Shown: piece after piece, positions 18,566 to 28,445 of the stretch
How positions within the stretch are numbered: position 1 is the first letter of the stretch
Layout: each line of letters begins with the position of its first letter
Origin: Emticicia oligotrophica DSM 17448
GTDB taxonomy: Bacteria; Bacteroidota; Bacteroidia; Cytophagales; Spirosomataceae
Direction of reading: 5' to 3'
Length of the DNA stretch: 64,000 nucleotides
Assembly: GCF_000263195.1 (NCBI RefSeq)
Contig: NC_018748.1
Coordinates: forward strand, 1-64,000
Notes under the pieces: generated by a model
What the model was told of the DNA's origin: nothing
The model's input: the letters and a program-made list of their open reading frames with translations, nothing else
The model's database searches: none
Translations under genes and position numbers: made by a program

Positions 18566-19359
18566 ACTTATATTTATTATTATTTGGCGGCACGATTGCC
18601 ATGTTTTTATTGGCCGCTGGAGTGGTTACTTTTATTATACTCTACCAAAGGCGAATAATTAAACAAGATTTAATTTTTAAAGAAGCTGAAGCAAAACACC
18701 AACAGGAATTATATTATGGTACTTTAGAGGCCATAGAGAATGAACGTAAACGTCTGGCACGTGAGCTGCATGATGAAGTCGGAGCAGCTTTATCTACACT
18801 TAAATTATTGGTGGGTCAAATGCACCATAACTTATCTGAAACAGAAATATTTGAAACAAATTATGATAAGAGCAAACTATTAATTAATGATACAATTGAT
18901 AACGTGCGAAGAATTTCGAATGATTTACTACCACAAGGACTCGAAGAATTTGGTTTAAAATACGGCATTGAAGATCTTTGTGAAAAAACAATGGAAATAT
19001 CAGACATCAGCATTCTTCTGAAGTTTAAAGTTGATTTTGAAGCTGATAATAGAACAAATCTAATTATTTACCGCCTCATTCAGGAATTACTTAATAATGC
19101 CTTGAAACACTCAGAGGCTACCTTAGTTAAATTAAGTTTAATTTCTATTGGTAATACAATGCAAATTCAATATGAAGACAATGGAAAAGGCTTTGATTTT
19201 GATATAGCTTATAAAAAAAGAAGTTTAGGGTTAAAAAATATTGAAACTCGTACCAAAATGATAAATGGATTTGTTAAGTTTGAGACCAAAATAAATGAAG
19301 GTTTAAAACTAAATATTCAATTTCCTTTATTGCCAAAGGTTGAAGTTCAACAACCCTAA
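18544..19359 (+). CDS. Sensor histidine kinase, HisKA_3 (NarX/DesK-like) type
   Basis: A 271-residue kinase with one N-terminal membrane span (LYLLLFGGTIAMFLLAAGVVTFIIL), a short coiled region, the dimerisation/phosphoacceptor motif ERKRLARELHDEVGAALST (His76) and a HATPase_c domain with LIQELLNNALKHSEA (N box), YEDNGKGFDF (G1) and SLGLKNIETR (G2). There is no extracytoplasmic sensor domain of any size. The ATG overlaps the 3' end of the membrane protein gene, suggesting translational coupling. The cognate regulator starts 20 bases downstream. Confidence 0.93.
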   Translation: MAQSSPLDLYLLLFGGTIAMFLLAAGVVTFIILYQRRIIKQDLIFKEAEAKHQQELYYGTLEAIENERKRLARELHDEVGAALSTLKLLVGQMHHNLSETEIFETNYDKSKLLINDTIDNVRRISNDLLPQGLEEFGLKYGIEDLCEKTMEISDISILLKFKVDFEADNRTNLIIYRLIQELLNNALKHSEATLVKLSLISIGNTMQIQYEDNGKGFDFDIAYKKRSLGLKNIETRTKMINGFVKFETKINEGLKLNIQFPLLPKVEVQQP

Positions 19360-19379
19360 CCACATATTTCAAATTATTC

Positions 19380-20054
19380 ATGAATATGATTAATGTTGCC
19401 ATTGCCGACGACCAAGTACTCTTTAGAAAAGGCATGGTTTCTATCATTAACGCCTTCAAAAACATACAAGTAATCATCGAAGCTGAAAACGGAAAGGATT
19501 TACTCAATACTATTGAAGAAGCTGTTATTAGACCAGATGTTATTTTACTTGATTTGTCAATGCCTGAATTAAATGGTGTTGAAACAACCAAGATTCTGCA
19601 ACAAAAATACAGCAGTATCAAGATAATTATTCTTTCAATACATAGTGAAGAGCGTTTTGTTACACATTTGATGGAACTCGGTGTGAATGGCTATTTATTT
19701 AAAAATGTAGAACCGATTGAAGTAGAAAAAGCCCTTAGAGCTGTTGTTGAGAAGGATTTTTACTTTAACGAGACTTTTCTTAGAGCCATGCAAAATCGGA
19801 TTTCTGGAAAAAAAAGACGTTTTCTTATTCAAGATGATATTCCATCTACACTCACACAAAGAGAATTAGATGTGCTTGATTTAATTTGTAAACAACATAC
19901 TACACAGGAAATTGCCGATAAATTATTTATTAGTGTACGTACTGTTGATGGCCACCGAAACAATCTTCTCGAGAAAACAGGCATGCGAAATACCGCAGGA
20001 TTAGTGGTGTTTTCAATCAAAAATAACTTACTCGACCCAAGTACTTTACTATAA
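19380..20054 (+). CDS. LuxR/NarL-family response regulator
   Basis: A 224-residue regulator: receiver domain with acidic pocket IADDQ, phosphoacceptor Asp58 in VILLDLSMPELNG and the conserved Lys in LFKNVEP, then a LuxR-type HTH (LTQRELDVLDLICKQHTTQEIADKLFI / SVRTVDGHRNNLLEKTG). It is the probable partner of the kinase directly upstream. Targets are unknown. Confidence 0.95.
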   Translation: MNMINVAIADDQVLFRKGMVSIINAFKNIQVIIEAENGKDLLNTIEEAVIRPDVILLDLSMPELNGVETTKILQQKYSSIKIIILSIHSEERFVTHLMELGVNGYLFKNVEPIEVEKALRAVVEKDFYFNETFLRAMQNRISGKKRRFLIQDDIPSTLTQRELDVLDLICKQHTTQEIADKLFISVRTVDGHRNNLLEKTGMRNTAGLVVFSIKNNLLDPSTLL

Positions 20055-20074
20055 AAACATTAGATTTTTCATAT

Positions 20075-20113
20075 AAAAAGGTTTTCTGAAATAAATCCAG
20101 AAAACCTTTTTTT
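20075..20113. terminator. Bidirectional terminator between the regulator and infB
   Basis: Perfect 14-bp arms AAAAAGGTTTTCTG (20075-20088) and CAGAAAACCTTTTT (20098-20111) with T-runs in both directions. It can end both the plus-strand regulator operon and the minus-strand infB transcript. Confidence 0.92.
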
Positions 20114-20151
20114 GGTGTAAATCACTTAAAATATTTAAGCAATTCAGGAAA

Positions 20152-23100
20152 TTATAACTTACGTTTTACTTCTTTAATTTCGAAGCTTTCAATAATATCT
20201 CCCATTTGAATATCATTAAAGCCTTTCAGACTTAATCCACATTCAAAACCATACTTCACTTCTGATACATCATCCTTATAACGTTTAAGGTGCTGAATTT
20301 CTCCTTCGTGAACTACGATACCTTCACGTACCAAACGAATTCTGTTATTACGTTTCACAGAACCATCAGTTACATAACAACCTGCGATAGTTCCAACTTT
20401 ACTAATTTTGAATACTTCTCTTACTTCAATTGTACCAACGATAGATTCCTCTACTGATGGTGCAAGTAAACCTTCCATAGCATCACGAATCTCATTGATT
20501 GCATCATAAATAACTGAATACATTCTGATTTCGATTTGCTCTTGCTCTGCAATTTTACGTGCATTATTTGAAGGACGTACTTGGAATCCGATTACGATTG
20601 CATCGGCTGTTGAGGCCAACAATACATCAGACTCAGAGATTTGACCTACGCCTTTATGAATGATATTTACTTGAACTTCTTCAGTAGATAATTTCAACAA
20701 AGAGTCAGAAATCGCTTCAACGGAACCATCCACGTCACCTTTAACGAGTACATTTAACTGGTGGAAATTACCAATCGCTTTACGACGTCCAATTTCTTCA
20801 AGTGTAATATGTTTCTTCGCACGAAGACTTTGCTCACGATTAATCTGCTCACGTTTGTTAGCAATATCACGTGCTTCACGTTCTGAATCCATCACATTGA
20901 ATCGGTCTCCAGCTTGTGGTGCACCCGGTAAACCTAAAACCTGAACTGGAGTTGAAGGGCCTGCTTCTTTGATACGTACACCAAAAGCATCAACCATTGC
21001 CTTAACACGACTAAAATATTGTCCAGCCAACATAACATCTCCAACTTTCAGAGTACCATTCTGAACCATTACTGTAGTAACATAACCACGTCCTTTATCA
21101 AGAGATGCTTCAACTACTGTCCCAACAGCACTACGATTCGGATTAGCTTTAAGTTCTAATAATTCAGCTTCAAGCAAAACTTTATCTAAAAGCTCACTTA
21201 TACCGATACCTTTTTTAGCTGAAACTTCTTGTTCTTGGTACTTACCACCCCAGCTTTCAACTAAAATATTTTCTTTGGCTAAATCTTCACGAATTTTTTC
21301 TGGAGTTGCACCCGGTTTATCAATTTTATTGATGGCAAAAACAATCGGCACACCTGCATTTTTCGCGTGGTTGATAGCCTCACGCGTTTGAGGCATCACG
21401 CTATCATCGGCAGCTACTACAACAATTACAACGTCAGTAATTTTAGCACCTCTGGCACGCATGGCGGTAAACGCTTCGTGACCAGGCGTATCAAGGAATG
21501 CAATTTTCTTGCCTTTATTTGGACCTTCTTTAATTTCTACATCGTAAGCACCAATGTGCTGTGTGATACCACCAGCTTCACCAGAAGCAACTTTCGTACG
21601 ACGAATGTAGTCAAGAAGGGAAGTTTTACCGTGGTCAACGTGACCCATGATAGTTACAATTGGAGCTCTTGGTAATAAATCTGCTTCATCATCTTCTTTC
21701 TCAATCGTATCAACTTTTACCTCTTCTTCTGCAGAAATGAATTGAACATCATAATCGAAATCAAGAGCAAGCATTTGAATAGCTTCTGCATCAAGACGCT
21801 GATTAATTGATACGAACATACCCATTTTCATTGCAGCAGAGATAACTTCTGTCACAGAAACATCCATTAACGATGCTAGTTCGGCAGCAGAAATATACTC
21901 TGTTACTTTCAAGATGCTGCTCTCTTCCTGTTCTTGAAGGTTTCTTTGTTCTTCTTGTTCAGCACGAGACCTACGCTTATCTTTTCTATACTTAGCTCCG
22001 AAGTCAGGCCCTTTGGTTTGCATACGAGCCATCGTTTGTTTGATTTGCTCTTTTACTTGTCCCTCAGAGATTTCTTCTTTGCGTTCTTTTTTCTTTTTGT
22101 TGTTATTATTGTTATTGTTGTTAGCAGTATTTTTATTATTACTACTTGTATTGCTTGTATTATTGGTAGTAGTATTAGGTTGATTGTTAGGCCCTTTTTC
22201 AGCAGAAGTTTTTGGCTTTGATGTATTTTGCTGTACTTCTGCACCCGTAACCTTTTCACCACGCTTTACACGCTTACGCTTACGCTTGCGTTTGTCTTTA
22301 TCATCAGCACTTTGACCTGTGCTTTTCTTCTCAACAGGAAGTTCAATTCTGCCTAGGACTTTTAAGCCCTGCAATTTCTCTCCTTTTGCTAAAATCAGCT
22401 CTGGTTCAATAACTTCCTCCTCTACAACAATTGGTTTTGGCTGTGGTTTTGGCTGTTCAATTTTAACAGCTGGACGCTGCTCTTGCTTGAAAGCAGGTCT
22501 TTGCTCTTGTCGTTGATTTTGATTACCACCACCCTGTTGACGATTTTGGTTGTGATTGTCATTACGATTTTGTTGCTGTTGTTGCACTGGTGGCTGTGGC
22601 TTAACCTCAGGTTTTGGAGGTTCAACTTTGGCAACCGGCTCAACTTTCGGAACAATCACTGCTGGTTCAGGTATATTTACTGGCTCAGGCTTTGCTTCAG
22701 CTACTTTTGGAGTCTCAACCTCCACTGGTTTTGGAGGTTCTATTGGTTCAACCTTAACTTCTGGTTTCACTTCAACAGGTTTTTCAACAACTACTGGTTT
22801 TACTGGCTCAACTACCGCTACTGGTTTCTCTGGCTCAACTACGGGTGCTGGTGGCGGAGTCGGAGTAGATGGTTTTCGGTCTAGGTCAATTTTACCTAAA
22901 ATTGTTAAGCCTGGGGTTTTGCTTTCAGCACGAATCACTTCGGGCTCAGCAGGTTTAGTTGGCTCATTTGCTGCATTTTTTTCATCTTCTTTTTGTTGGC
23001 GAAAATACAAAATATCAGCACTACCACCCGGAGTTGCTGGTTTAGCAACTTCAGCTGGTTTAAAAGAACCACCATCTTCAAGCAATGAGCTATTACTAAA

Positions 23101-23259
23101 TTCTTTTGAGAGAATATTTAATTGTTCAAAGTTGAGTTTGGCATTTGGATTATTCTCAATACGATGGCCTTTCACAGCAAGTTTTTCAACGATAGTTACA
23201 ATACCAACGTTGAGTTTCTTTGCCGCAAGGCTGAGTCGCATTTCTTTTTGTTCTGTCAT
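20152..23259 (-). CDS. infB: Translation initiation factor IF-2
   Basis: GTPase that places initiator tRNA on the 30S subunit and promotes subunit joining. The 1035-residue protein has an N-terminal IF2_N-like segment, a long low-complexity part rich in P, V, K and E, then Q/N-rich and a run of eight N before KKKKERKEE (about residues 100-410), a second IF2_N-like helix region, the GTPase domain with G1 [10 protein letters not shown] (residues 539-548), G3 DTPGHEAF and G4 NKID, and domains II-IV. The ATG at 23259 ([19 protein letters not shown]) is chosen over an in-frame upstream ATG at 23298 because IF-2 proteins begin this way. Last gene of rimP-nusA-infB. Confidence 0.97.
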   Translation of the reverse strand: MTEQKEMRLSLAAKKLNVGIVTIVEKLAVKGHRIENNPNAKLNFEQLNILSKEFSNSSLLEDGGSFKPAEVAKPATPGGSADILYFRQQKEDEKNAANEPTKPAEPEVIRAESKTPGLTILGKIDLDRKPSTPTPPPAPVVEPEKPVAVVEPVKPVVVEKPVEVKPEVKVEPIEPPKPVEVETPKVAEAKPEPVNIPEPAVIVPKVEPVAKVEPPKPEVKPQPPVQQQQQNRNDNHNQNRQQGGGNQNQRQEQRPAFKQEQRPAVKIEQPKPQPKPIVVEEEVIEPELILAKGEKLQGLKVLGRIELPVEKKSTGQSADDKDKRKRKRKRVKRGEKVTGAEVQQNTSKPKTSAEKGPNNQPNTTTNNTSNTSSNNKNTANNNNNNNNKKKKERKEEISEGQVKEQIKQTMARMQTKGPDFGAKYRKDKRRSRAEQEEQRNLQEQEESSILKVTEYISAAELASLMDVSVTEVISAAMKMGMFVSINQRLDAEAIQMLALDFDYDVQFISAEEEVKVDTIEKEDDEADLLPRAPIVTIMGHVDHGKTSLLDYIRRTKVASGEAGGITQHIGAYDVEIKEGPNKGKKIAFLDTPGHEAFTAMRARGAKITDVVIVVVAADDSVMPQTREAINHAKNAGVPIVFAINKIDKPGATPEKIREDLAKENILVESWGGKYQEQEVSAKKGIGISELLDKVLLEAELLELKANPNRSAVGTVVEASLDKGRGYVTTVMVQNGTLKVGDVMLAGQYFSRVKAMVDAFGVRIKEAGPSTPVQVLGLPGAPQAGDRFNVMDSEREARDIANKREQINREQSLRAKKHITLEEIGRRKAIGNFHQLNVLVKGDVDGSVEAISDSLLKLSTEEVQVNIIHKGVGQISESDVLLASTADAIVIGFQVRPSNNARKIAEQEQIEIRMYSVIYDAINEIRDAMEGLLAPSVEESIVGTIEVREVFKISKVGTIAGCYVTDGSVKRNNRIRLVREGIVVHEGEIQHLKRYKDDVSEVKYGFECGLSLKGFNDIQMGDIIESFEIKEVKRKL

Positions 23260-23457
23260 AAAATGATTTAAAAATCTGTTTTTATTATCCTCGTGCAAGG
23301 ATTACTTATATGTTTTCTAAGCCTAAAAAACTTGTAATAAACTTAAATTTAGTGACCTAAAATTCAATACTACAAATGTAACTTCTAAATTCTTGATTAT
23401 CAAGAATATATACATTATAGTTAATTATTTCGTATTAAATCGTAGATTTTATTTGAT

Positions 23458-24702
23458 TTATTCAAATTCTTTTCTCAAAATCGATAATACCTCATCGATT
23501 GTTTCGTCTTCTAATTCAGTACGACGAGAAATATCTTCTTTAGAAATAGCCAATACCGACTTAGCAGTATCAAGACCAATCTTACGGAATTCGTCGAGTA
23601 CCCAATCTTCGATTTCGTCAGAGAATTCTGACAAGTCAACGTCTTCTTCATCTTCTTCTCCTTCGATATCACGGAATACATCAAGTTCCATCGAAACGAG
23701 TTTACCTGCCAACTTAATATTCATACCTCCTTTACCAATAGCCAATGATACTTGGTCTGGTTTTAGGTAAACGGCCACACGCTTACGTTCATTATCAACC
23801 TGAATATTGCTGATTTTTGCAGGGCTTAATGCTCTAGAAATCAACAAATTAAGATTATCTGTCCACTGAATAACGTCAATATTTTCGTTTTCTAGTTCTC
23901 TCACAATTGTGTGAATTCTTGAACCTTTCATACCAACGCAAGCTCCTACTGGGTCAATGCGGTCATCATACGATTCAACAGCAACTTTTGCTCTTTCACC
24001 TGGTTCACGAACAATCTTACGCACAGAAATTAAACCATCTAAAATCTCAGGAATTTCTTGCTCAAATAAACGTTCAAGGAATACAGGAGAAGTACGAGAC
24101 AAAGTGATACGTGGTGTACCGTTATTCATTTCTACTTTATGAACAACCGCCTTTATACTTGTACCCTTTCTTGGTCGGTCTTTTGGAATTTGTTCGCCTT
24201 TTGGTAAAAATAACTCATTACCCTCACTATCCAAACATACTACTTCTTTACCCAAGATTTGGTACACCTCAACAATAATCAATTCTCCTACTAAATCTTT
24301 ATACTTCACATAAAGCATCTCTTTTTCTAAATCCTTGATTTTTTGAATCAAAGTTTGGCGAGCTGTTTGTACGACGCGACGGCCAAAATCTTCAAGCTTC
24401 ACTTCATCGGCTACTTCTTCACCAATTTCGAAGTCAGGTTGGATTTTTTGGGCTTCAGAAAGCATAATTTTATCAGAATCCCAAATATCTTCTGAGTTAT
24501 CATCTACAATTTCTCTTGTACGCCACATTTCCAAATCACCACTATCTGCGTTAATGATAACATCGAAATTATGGTCAGAACCAAATTTCTTACGAATCAT
24601 TGTTCTGAAAACATCTTCCAAAACCTTAATCATCGTAGGACGGTCGATATTCTTTTCACGAGCAAACTCTGAGAAGGATGCTATTAATTCTCCACTGTGC
24701 AT
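23458..24702 (-). CDS. nusA: Transcription termination/antitermination protein NusA
   Basis: RNA polymerase-binding factor that controls pausing, termination and antitermination. The 414-residue protein has the N-terminal RNAP-binding domain (MHSGELIASFSEFAREKNID), an S1 domain, and two KH domains (DPVGACVGMKGSRIHTIVRELENENIDVIQW and VSLAIGKGGMNIKLAGKLVSMELDV). The C-terminal acidic stretch with EGEEDEEDVDLSEFSDEIE ends in a short helical region; the long C-terminal repeats of E. coli NusA are absent, as usual in this phylum. It lies 96 bases after rimP and about 200 bases before infB. Confidence 0.97.
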   Translation of the reverse strand: MHSGELIASFSEFAREKNIDRPTMIKVLEDVFRTMIRKKFGSDHNFDVIINADSGDLEMWRTREIVDDNSEDIWDSDKIMLSEAQKIQPDFEIGEEVADEVKLEDFGRRVVQTARQTLIQKIKDLEKEMLYVKYKDLVGELIIVEVYQILGKEVVCLDSEGNELFLPKGEQIPKDRPRKGTSIKAVVHKVEMNNGTPRITLSRTSPVFLERLFEQEIPEILDGLISVRKIVREPGERAKVAVESYDDRIDPVGACVGMKGSRIHTIVRELENENIDVIQWTDNLNLLISRALSPAKISNIQVDNERKRVAVYLKPDQVSLAIGKGGMNIKLAGKLVSMELDVFRDIEGEEDEEDVDLSEFSDEIEDWVLDEFRKIGLDTAKSVLAISKEDISRRTELEDETIDEVLSILRKEFE

Positions 24703-24798
24703 AGTTGAGTATCTAATTAAGAATTAAGAATATTGAACTTAGATTGATTTTATTAAACCTAATCAAACATCTTAATTTTGTTCTAAATATTTTTTATT

Positions 24799-25272
24799 TT
24801 ATTTAAACGAAATAATTACTTGTGATTCTTTAATGTTATCAAACGGTATTTGAATTGGAATTATTTCTTCATTCTTTTTCCGTTTTTTGTCTTCAATTAG
24901 AGTAATTTGTGCCAAATCAACTGCTTCTAAACTACCTTTCACCTCTTTACCATCTTTGAAAACTACCTTTAAATTACGACCGATATTTTTTCGATACATT
25001 CTCTCCGACTTCAAAGGAAAATCTACCCCCGGAGAAGATACCTCTAAAGTGTATTTTTCAGGCATCATTTCGTCAATATCAGTACCTAACTGGCGACTAA
25101 TTGCCGTACATTCATCAATTTTTATACCTTCATCAGAATCAAGCAAAATCGTCACCTTGCTATGTACTTTAGAAAGAGATACCTTAATATCCACAATAAA
25201 AAACTTATCGTTTTCTAGGAGTGGCTCTAGTAATTGCTCTATCTTTTGTTTTACTTCGGTATTGCTATTCAT
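24799..25272 (-). CDS. rimP: Ribosome maturation factor RimP
   Basis: Factor needed for 30S subunit maturation. The 157-residue protein has the two RimP domains: the N-terminal alpha/beta part (FFIVDIKVS, KVTILLDSDEGIKIDECTAISRQLG, YTLEVSSPGVDFPLKSERMYRKNIGR) and a C-terminal SH3-like part (KVVFKDGKEVKGSLEAVD). The start at 25272 (MNSNTEVKQK) is an ATG; the frame is open to a TTG at 25305, which would add 11 residues. First gene of the rimP-nusA-infB operon. A strong terminator-like hairpin lies 55-85 bases upstream, downstream of a consensus promoter. Confidence 0.94.
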   Translation of the reverse strand: MNSNTEVKQKIEQLLEPLLENDKFFIVDIKVSLSKVHSKVTILLDSDEGIKIDECTAISRQLGTDIDEMMPEKYTLEVSSPGVDFPLKSERMYRKNIGRNLKVVFKDGKEVKGSLEAVDLAQITLIEDKKRKKNEEIIPIQIPFDNIKESQVIISFK

Positions 25273-25325
25273 GTTTGTTTTCGCCTCAATAGGCCGTATC
25301 CTCAAAATCTAAATCATTTAACACG

Positions 25326-25355
25326 AAAAAAAGGAGGGCTTCGCACCTCCTTTTT
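25326..25355 (-). terminator. Intrinsic terminator or attenuator upstream of rimP
   Basis: Read on the minus strand: AAAAAGGAGG, loop TGCGAAGC, CCTCCTTTTTTTT. It is a strong terminator for the membrane protein gene ending at 25446. But a consensus promoter lies between that gene and this hairpin, so it could also attenuate rimP transcription. Confidence 0.85.
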
Positions 25356-25368
25356 CACATTTCTGTTG

Positions 25369-25400
25369 CAAATATATATAATTAAATAGGCTTTTACAAA
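25369..25400 (-). promoter_or_regulatory. Consensus promoter upstream of rimP-nusA-infB
   Basis: Minus strand: TTTG (25400-25397), 20-base spacer, TATATTTG (25376-25369). Both boxes and the spacing match the Bacteroidota housekeeping consensus. Start of transcription would be near 25363, directly before the hairpin at 25355. Confidence 0.65.
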
Positions 25401-25445
25401 TTTTAGTCAATAATAAGTAGATATTGATATGATTATTGGGAGAAA

Positions 25446-25910
25446 TTATTCAAAATCACGAAATTTCTTCTTAGACATCTCATACGAGATAATAGCAGGA
25501 ATGTAGAATGTAATATCGGCTGTAAACTTAGCAATGATTACACCTAAAGACACATTATTAAGCCAAATTGGAATATAATACATCAATACTGGTCTGATTA
25601 TCAAGCTATCAAAAACTTCTGCAATACCAAACTCAACGAATAATGCTCGTAAGTTTTTTAAAAAAGTTTGAATTGTATATTTCTTATTTTTTGAATTTAG
25701 GTCACGTTTTGTGATAATTATATCATTCAAGAGAATGGTTCCAAAATACCCGAAATTACCAGCCCAAGTGCCAACAATTGCCATTGTCATATTACTTTTG
25801 GTTTGGGTAAGTATCCAAATTGAAGTAACTAAGGTTATAATAATTGAAATTAGTTCTGCGGGTAAATATCTTTTTATCCATTCCAAGACTTTTTTATTTT
25901 TTATTTGCAT
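25446..25910 (-). CDS. Small integral membrane protein of unknown function
   Basis: A 154-residue protein with about four hydrophobic segments (LPAELISIIITLVTSIWILT, MTMAIVGTWAGNFGYFGTILLNDIIIT, a span near FDSLIIRPVLMYYIPIWL, and LGVIIAKFTADITFYIPAIISYEM). It ends in a charged tail KKKFRDFE. No catalytic motif or known domain was recognised. It is monocistronic, with its own terminator at 25326-25355. Confidence 0.7.
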   Translation of the reverse strand: MQIKNKKVLEWIKRYLPAELISIIITLVTSIWILTQTKSNMTMAIVGTWAGNFGYFGTILLNDIIITKRDLNSKNKKYTIQTFLKNLRALFVEFGIAEVFDSLIIRPVLMYYIPIWLNNVSLGVIIAKFTADITFYIPAIISYEMSKKKFRDFE

Positions 25911-26091
25911 TACTACGATGATTATTTAGTTGATTTTGCTAATCTTATTTTTATAAAGTATACCATGAAATCATTGAATTAAACCTAAATATCTAGGAAT
26001 TTACTCCATTTTAGTAGATATTTTAAGAAATATTTCAAAAAGTCGAGATAAGGTAGTAATTTTAAAATTAAAGTAGACCAAGGCCTTTCCT

Positions 26092-27192
26092 ATGCAGTTG
26101 ATTAAAAAGATAGTAAAGCATTTTTTATTTTTTCTAAATATCCTACTAGCCACATATACTTTGTTAGTGTATCAACTCAGCTATTCAGTAAGTATAAAAC
26201 ATTGGTTAGCTGGCTTTATGATGTTATCTATGCCTTTTGTACTGGTTGGTAATATCATTTTTATGGTCATCTGGGCTATTCGCAAATCCTATCGTTCGCT
26301 TCTATCTCTTTGCCTTTTACTTATTGGCTTCCCATTTATACTCCGAAGTGTGACTTGGCACAATATTGAAAGTCGTGATACAAGAGCGGGTATATCATTC
26401 ATGAGTTATAATATGATGTGGTGTGATGCTTTTACTTACATTGAGCAACATGATACCCTCAATTCAATCAATCTCATGAAAAAAGCAGTATCTATTGATG
26501 CTGACATCAAATGTTTACAGGAATTTTATAATTGGGATGGCATTCCAAACTTTAAAACTTTAAAAAAATTTAGAGGAACACATAAATATTATACTTACGT
26601 TCACTCTACCCCTGGTAATGACCACGGACAGGGAACAATTGGATTAGTCATTTTCTCGAAATATCCGATTATTGGAAAGCAAGAGAAATATTGGTCAGTT
26701 AACCATAATGGCCTACTTTCGGCCGATATAGTTATCAAAAAAGATACAATTAGAGTAATTAATGTGCAACTTCACTCAATGGGTGTTAGAGTACAGAAAG
26801 TAATAGATGCTAAAGAAAACAAAGATTTGGTAAAAAAAGAGGCTAAAACAATTTATCATCAACTAAAATATGGATTTGAAGATAGAGCCATTCAAGTCAA
26901 GGAATTAGAAAATTGGATAAAAGAAAGTCCATATCCAGTATTTGTTTGTGGTGATTTTAACGAACTTCCTTATGGTTTTGCCTACGGAAAAATAAGAAAT
27001 TACCTAAATAATGGTTTTGAAGATGCTGGACGAGGATTTGGATTCACTTACCATTATAAGCCAGGTTTTATTAGAATTGATAATATTTTTTATGATAGTA
27101 AGAAGTTTGAAATAAAACGATTCAAAACTTTTTCAGAAACACCCTATTCCGACCACTTCCCTATTTGGGGTGAATTTGTGATGAAGAAGTGA
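26092..27192 (+). CDS. Membrane-anchored endonuclease/exonuclease/phosphatase family protein
   Basis: A 366-residue protein with two to three N-terminal membrane segments (FLFFLNILLATYTLLVYQLS, WLAGFMMLSMPFVLVGNIIFMVIWAI, LLSLCLLLIGFPFIL) and an EEP-type catalytic domain outside the membrane. Key motifs are SYNMMWCD, IKCLQEFYN (metal-binding Glu), VINVQLHS, VFVCGDFNELPYG (Asp and Asn) and the terminal SDHFPIWGEF (Asp-His pair). It may hydrolyse a phosphodiester such as lipid head groups or nucleic acid; the substrate is unknown. It stands just upstream of dprA, 60 bases apart. Confidence 0.88.
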   Translation: MQLIKKIVKHFLFFLNILLATYTLLVYQLSYSVSIKHWLAGFMMLSMPFVLVGNIIFMVIWAIRKSYRSLLSLCLLLIGFPFILRSVTWHNIESRDTRAGISFMSYNMMWCDAFTYIEQHDTLNSINLMKKAVSIDADIKCLQEFYNWDGIPNFKTLKKFRGTHKYYTYVHSTPGNDHGQGTIGLVIFSKYPIIGKQEKYWSVNHNGLLSADIVIKKDTIRVINVQLHSMGVRVQKVIDAKENKDLVKKEAKTIYHQLKYGFEDRAIQVKELENWIKESPYPVFVCGDFNELPYGFAYGKIRNYLNNGFEDAGRGFGFTYHYKPGFIRIDNIFYDSKKFEIKRFKTFSETPYSDHFPIWGEFVMKK

Positions 27193-27238
27193 TGATTGTA
27201 CAACCAATTAAATTCACAATAACTTTATAATAGAAAAG

Positions 27239-27246
27239 TACTTTTG
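27239..27246 (+). promoter_or_regulatory. -7 element directly before dprA
   Basis: TACTTTTG matches TAnnTTTG and ends seven bases before the dprA ATG, so transcription would begin at or next to the start codon. No matching -33 box was found. Confidence 0.4.
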
Positions 27247-27252
27247 CTGAGT

Positions 27253-28356
27253 ATGGAAAAAATTTATCAGATTGCTCTATCAAACGTAGAGGGAGTAGGA
27301 AGTGTATTCTTTCGACAACTAATTAGCTACTGTGGTTCTGCGGAAAATGTTTTTAAAGCTAAAACTGATAAATTATTGAAAATTCCGGGTGTTGGAAAAA
27401 CCATCATTGAGGGACTTAAAAGAAAAGAAATCTTAAAAGAAGCAGAACAAATTCTTCAAAAATCTGAAAATCAACAAGTTGTAATATTCTTTTCAACCGA
27501 TAAAAACTATCCTTTTCGATTAAAACCGCTCTACGATGCACCTGCAGTATTATACTACCGAGGTAATGCTGATTTGAATCATTTTCGTTCCTTAGGAATT
27601 GTCGGAACAAGACAAGCAACCGACTATGGAAGAAAAACCACAGAAGATTTAGTTGAGCAATCCAAACCATATAATCCTCTTATAATTAGTGGCTTAGCCT
27701 ATGGAATTGACATTACTGCCCATAAGGCTGCTATTGAATATAATCTTCCTACGATAGCGGTAATGGCAAGCGGAATTGATGTTATTTACCCAAATCAGCA
27801 CGAAAAATATATTGAACAAATACTCAATCATGGTGGTATAATTTCTGAACATCCATTTGGTAAACAGCCAATCCGCAATATGTTTTTGGCACGAAATAGA
27901 ATTATAGCAGGTTTAAGCGATGTATCAATTGTGATTGAATCTGCTAGTAAAGGAGGTGCAATGGTAACTGCTGAATTTGCGAATAATTATCACAGAGAAG
28001 TTTTTGCTATTCCGGGCACACTTTCGAATAAGTTTTCTGAAGGATGTAATCAACTCATTAAACAAAATAAAGCCCATATTTATACTAACATTAATGATAT
28101 AGTTGAATCTCTCAATTGGGATTTAACCGAAAACAATGATAATCAACCGATTAAAGAATCATTGCTCGATTTAAGTACTTTTACCGACGAAGAAGGGCAA
28201 GTTATAGCAATCCTAAGAACAAAAGGCGAAATGCATATCGACGAGTTAAGTTGGCAAACGCAAATTCCAATTAACCGTTTGGCTTCTCTCCTTCTAAATC
28301 TAGAATTTCAAGGAATAATCAAGACTATGCCAGGCAAGAAATTTGGATTGAAATAA
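27253..28356 (+). CDS. dprA: DNA-processing protein DprA
   Basis: Loads RecA onto incoming single-stranded DNA during natural transformation and protects it. The 367-residue protein has an N-terminal helix-hairpin-helix/SAM-like region (LLKIPGVGKTIIEGLK), the Rossmann-type DprA core (SLGIVGTRQATDYGRK, ISGLAYGIDITAHKAA, VMASGIDVIYPNQHEKY, RNRIIAGLSDVSIVIES, KGGAMVTAEFANNYHREVFAIPG) and a C-terminal winged-helix domain (LRTKGEMHIDELSWQTQIPINRLASLL). The ATG at 27253 is chosen over a TTG at 27244. Confidence 0.97.
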   Translation: MEKIYQIALSNVEGVGSVFFRQLISYCGSAENVFKAKTDKLLKIPGVGKTIIEGLKRKEILKEAEQILQKSENQQVVIFFSTDKNYPFRLKPLYDAPAVLYYRGNADLNHFRSLGIVGTRQATDYGRKTTEDLVEQSKPYNPLIISGLAYGIDITAHKAAIEYNLPTIAVMASGIDVIYPNQHEKYIEQILNHGGIISEHPFGKQPIRNMFLARNRIIAGLSDVSIVIESASKGGAMVTAEFANNYHREVFAIPGTLSNKFSEGCNQLIKQNKAHIYTNINDIVESLNWDLTENNDNQPIKESLLDLSTFTDEEGQVIAILRTKGEMHIDELSWQTQIPINRLASLLLNLEFQGIIKTMPGKKFGLK

Positions 28357-28445
28357 TGTTAATTTTATATAAGTAAAACGATTCGGTCAAAAAAAGTGTT
28401 AAAATGTCTAAAGTCATTGTTTATTTTAGAAATTATTAAATCGAA

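Noticed and set aside
22556-23266. Long plus-strand open frame (236 codons) opposite infB
   Set aside because: It is antisense to the low-complexity P/V/K/E part of IF-2 and encodes a G/S/T-rich pseudo-sequence; explained by codon bias of the real gene.
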